Source of the DNA: Synaphobranchus kaupii
Taxonomy: Eukaryota > Chordata > Actinopteri > Anguilliformes > Synaphobranchidae
DNA: 64,000 nucleotides
Reading direction: 5' to 3'
NCBI GenBank assembly: GCA_029718625.1
Contig: CM056377.1
Span: forward strand, 113,210,342 to 113,274,341
Shown here: one piece after another, positions 63,050-64,000 of the stretch
Numbering within the stretch: position 1 is the first letter of the stretch
Layout: each line of letters opens with the position of its first letter
The notes under the pieces: generated by a model
What the model saw: only the letters and a program-made list of their open reading frames with translations
The model's database searches: none
What the model was told of the DNA's origin: nothing
Translations under genes and position numbers: made by a program

Positions 63050-64000
63050 GTGCTTACTCTTAACATGGCTCCTCTAAGCAGCTGACTGAGGACTTCAAAA
63101 TAAAAACAATTGAACCTTACAAAGCAGAGGAAGGCTATAAGAAGATAGGTAAATGCTTCCCGCTTGGATTTCCCACTGTCAGAGACACCATTAAGGAATG
63201 GAAGTTGAGGAGAACTGTTAAAGTCAATGCAAGATCTGGAAGACCGAGAAAAATATCTGAGACAACTGTTCCTAGACTGGTGTGGTATGCAAAGCAAAAC
63301 CACTGAAAAGGTTGCAGGAAGGTGTAGTTGACACTGGAGTAGTGGTGCACTGGTCCATTGTGTAGTGCTGCTTACACAAAAAATAATCTCCATGGAAGAT
63401 TATTGCCAGAAGGAAACCTTCCCTGCAATCTCATCACAAAAGTCAACGTCTGAAGTATGCAACACTAGATAAGCCAGAGACATTTTTGAAACAAAGTGCT
63501 GTGGACTGATAAAACAAAAATAGTACTCTTTGGCCACAACCACCAAAGATACATTTGGAGAAAAACAGGGGAAGCATTTGAAGAAATGAATAACGCCTTT
63601 GCCAACTGTTAAGCATGGGGGTGGATCTATTATGCTTCGGGGTTGTGTGGCAGCCAGTGACACAGGAAATATTGTGCAGGTGGAAAGAAAAATAGATTCA
63701 ACTGCATATCAGCAACTCATAGAAGCCAATATCCCAGAGTCAGAGAATACACTGAAGCCGAAAAGAGGTTGTATATTTCAACATGACAACGATTCAAAAC
63801 ATACCCCACAATCAATCTACTTAAAGAAATTAAATCTTAAGATTTCGGAACGGCCTTCAGTCCCTATATTTGAATGTTATTGAAAGTCTGTGGGGATATC
63901 TCAACATGCGGTGCATGCAATAAAACCTAAGAATATTTCTGAATTGGAAGGGTTCCGCGAGGAAGAGTGGGAAAAATTACTAAAGCAAAAATAGTAAGCC
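63050..64000 (+). pseudogene. Degenerate Tc1 transposase
   Basis: DNA-binding fragments near 63070-63260 are followed by a catalytic piece at 63599-63883: [19 protein letters not shown] and FQHDNDSKHTPQS (second aspartate). The glutamate block (NVIESLWGYL-like) reads in another frame after 63860. Frameshifted, and incomplete at the window edge. Confidence 0.88.

Larger units (their letters stand above)
62587..64000 (+). mobile_element. Tc1-type element, cut by the window end
   Basis: The left end CAATGCTATGCAAAAGTATG follows TA at 62585-62586. A degenerate plus-strand transposase fills the rest, with the right end beyond the window. A small MITE is nested in its 5' part (62752-62899). Confidence 0.88.

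Overview
The window is vertebrate nuclear DNA, almost certainly from a teleost fish. The genes have GT-AG introns and encode vertebrate proteins. The repeats are those of fish genomes: Sleeping Beauty-type Tc1 elements, hAT and PIF/Harbinger miniature elements, a DIRS-type tyrosine-recombinase retrotransposon, CA/GA microsatellites and minisatellites. I cannot name the species. No bacterial operons, CRISPR arrays or RNA genes were seen.

Two protein-coding genes are supported, both complete. fbxo15 (F-box only protein 15, putative SCF substrate adaptor) lies on the minus strand as ten exons from 43245 down to 26894. All exon phases join into 512 codons, close to the ~510 residues of mammalian FBXO15. 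cbln2 (cerebellin-2-type secreted C1q synaptic organiser) lies on the plus strand as three coding exons between 58142 and 60493 (201 codons), with a probable upstream 5' UTR exon. The genes are head to head with about 15 kb between their start codons. In human, FBXO15 and CBLN2 are both at 18q22.3, so the pair is conserved synteny.

Layout: 1-26.9 kb is intergenic and holds two Sleeping Beauty-like Tc1 relics (3201-4801 and 21739-23331), a 294-bp-arm inverted repeat (7499-8417), a hAT-like element (~9845-11222), a 204-bp hAT MITE (11336-11539), a 25 x 47-bp minisatellite (14208-15382), a PIF/Harbinger MITE (17086-17711) and a CA microsatellite. 26.9-43.2 kb is fbxo15, whose introns hold at least four Tc1-type elements, a 1166-bp foldback palindrome, a hAT MITE, SINE-like repeats and a 32-bp tandem array. 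43.2-57.2 kb is the shared upstream region, with a hAT MITE (43775-44528), a degenerate DIRS element (~45564-51252) carrying a nested LINE 3' end, and a 14-bp minisatellite. 57.2-61.3 kb is cbln2. 61.3-64 kb is intergenic and ends inside another Tc1 element.

No wholly new multi-gene system is visible. The most unusual items are the 1166-bp palindromic Tc1-type foldback, three Tc1-type elements lined up in a (TA)n tract inside fbxo15 intron 2, a DNA-binding-domain-only Tc1 derivative, a probable GC-AG intron in fbxo15, and a ~48-copy GA repeat just upstream of the cbln2 start codon.
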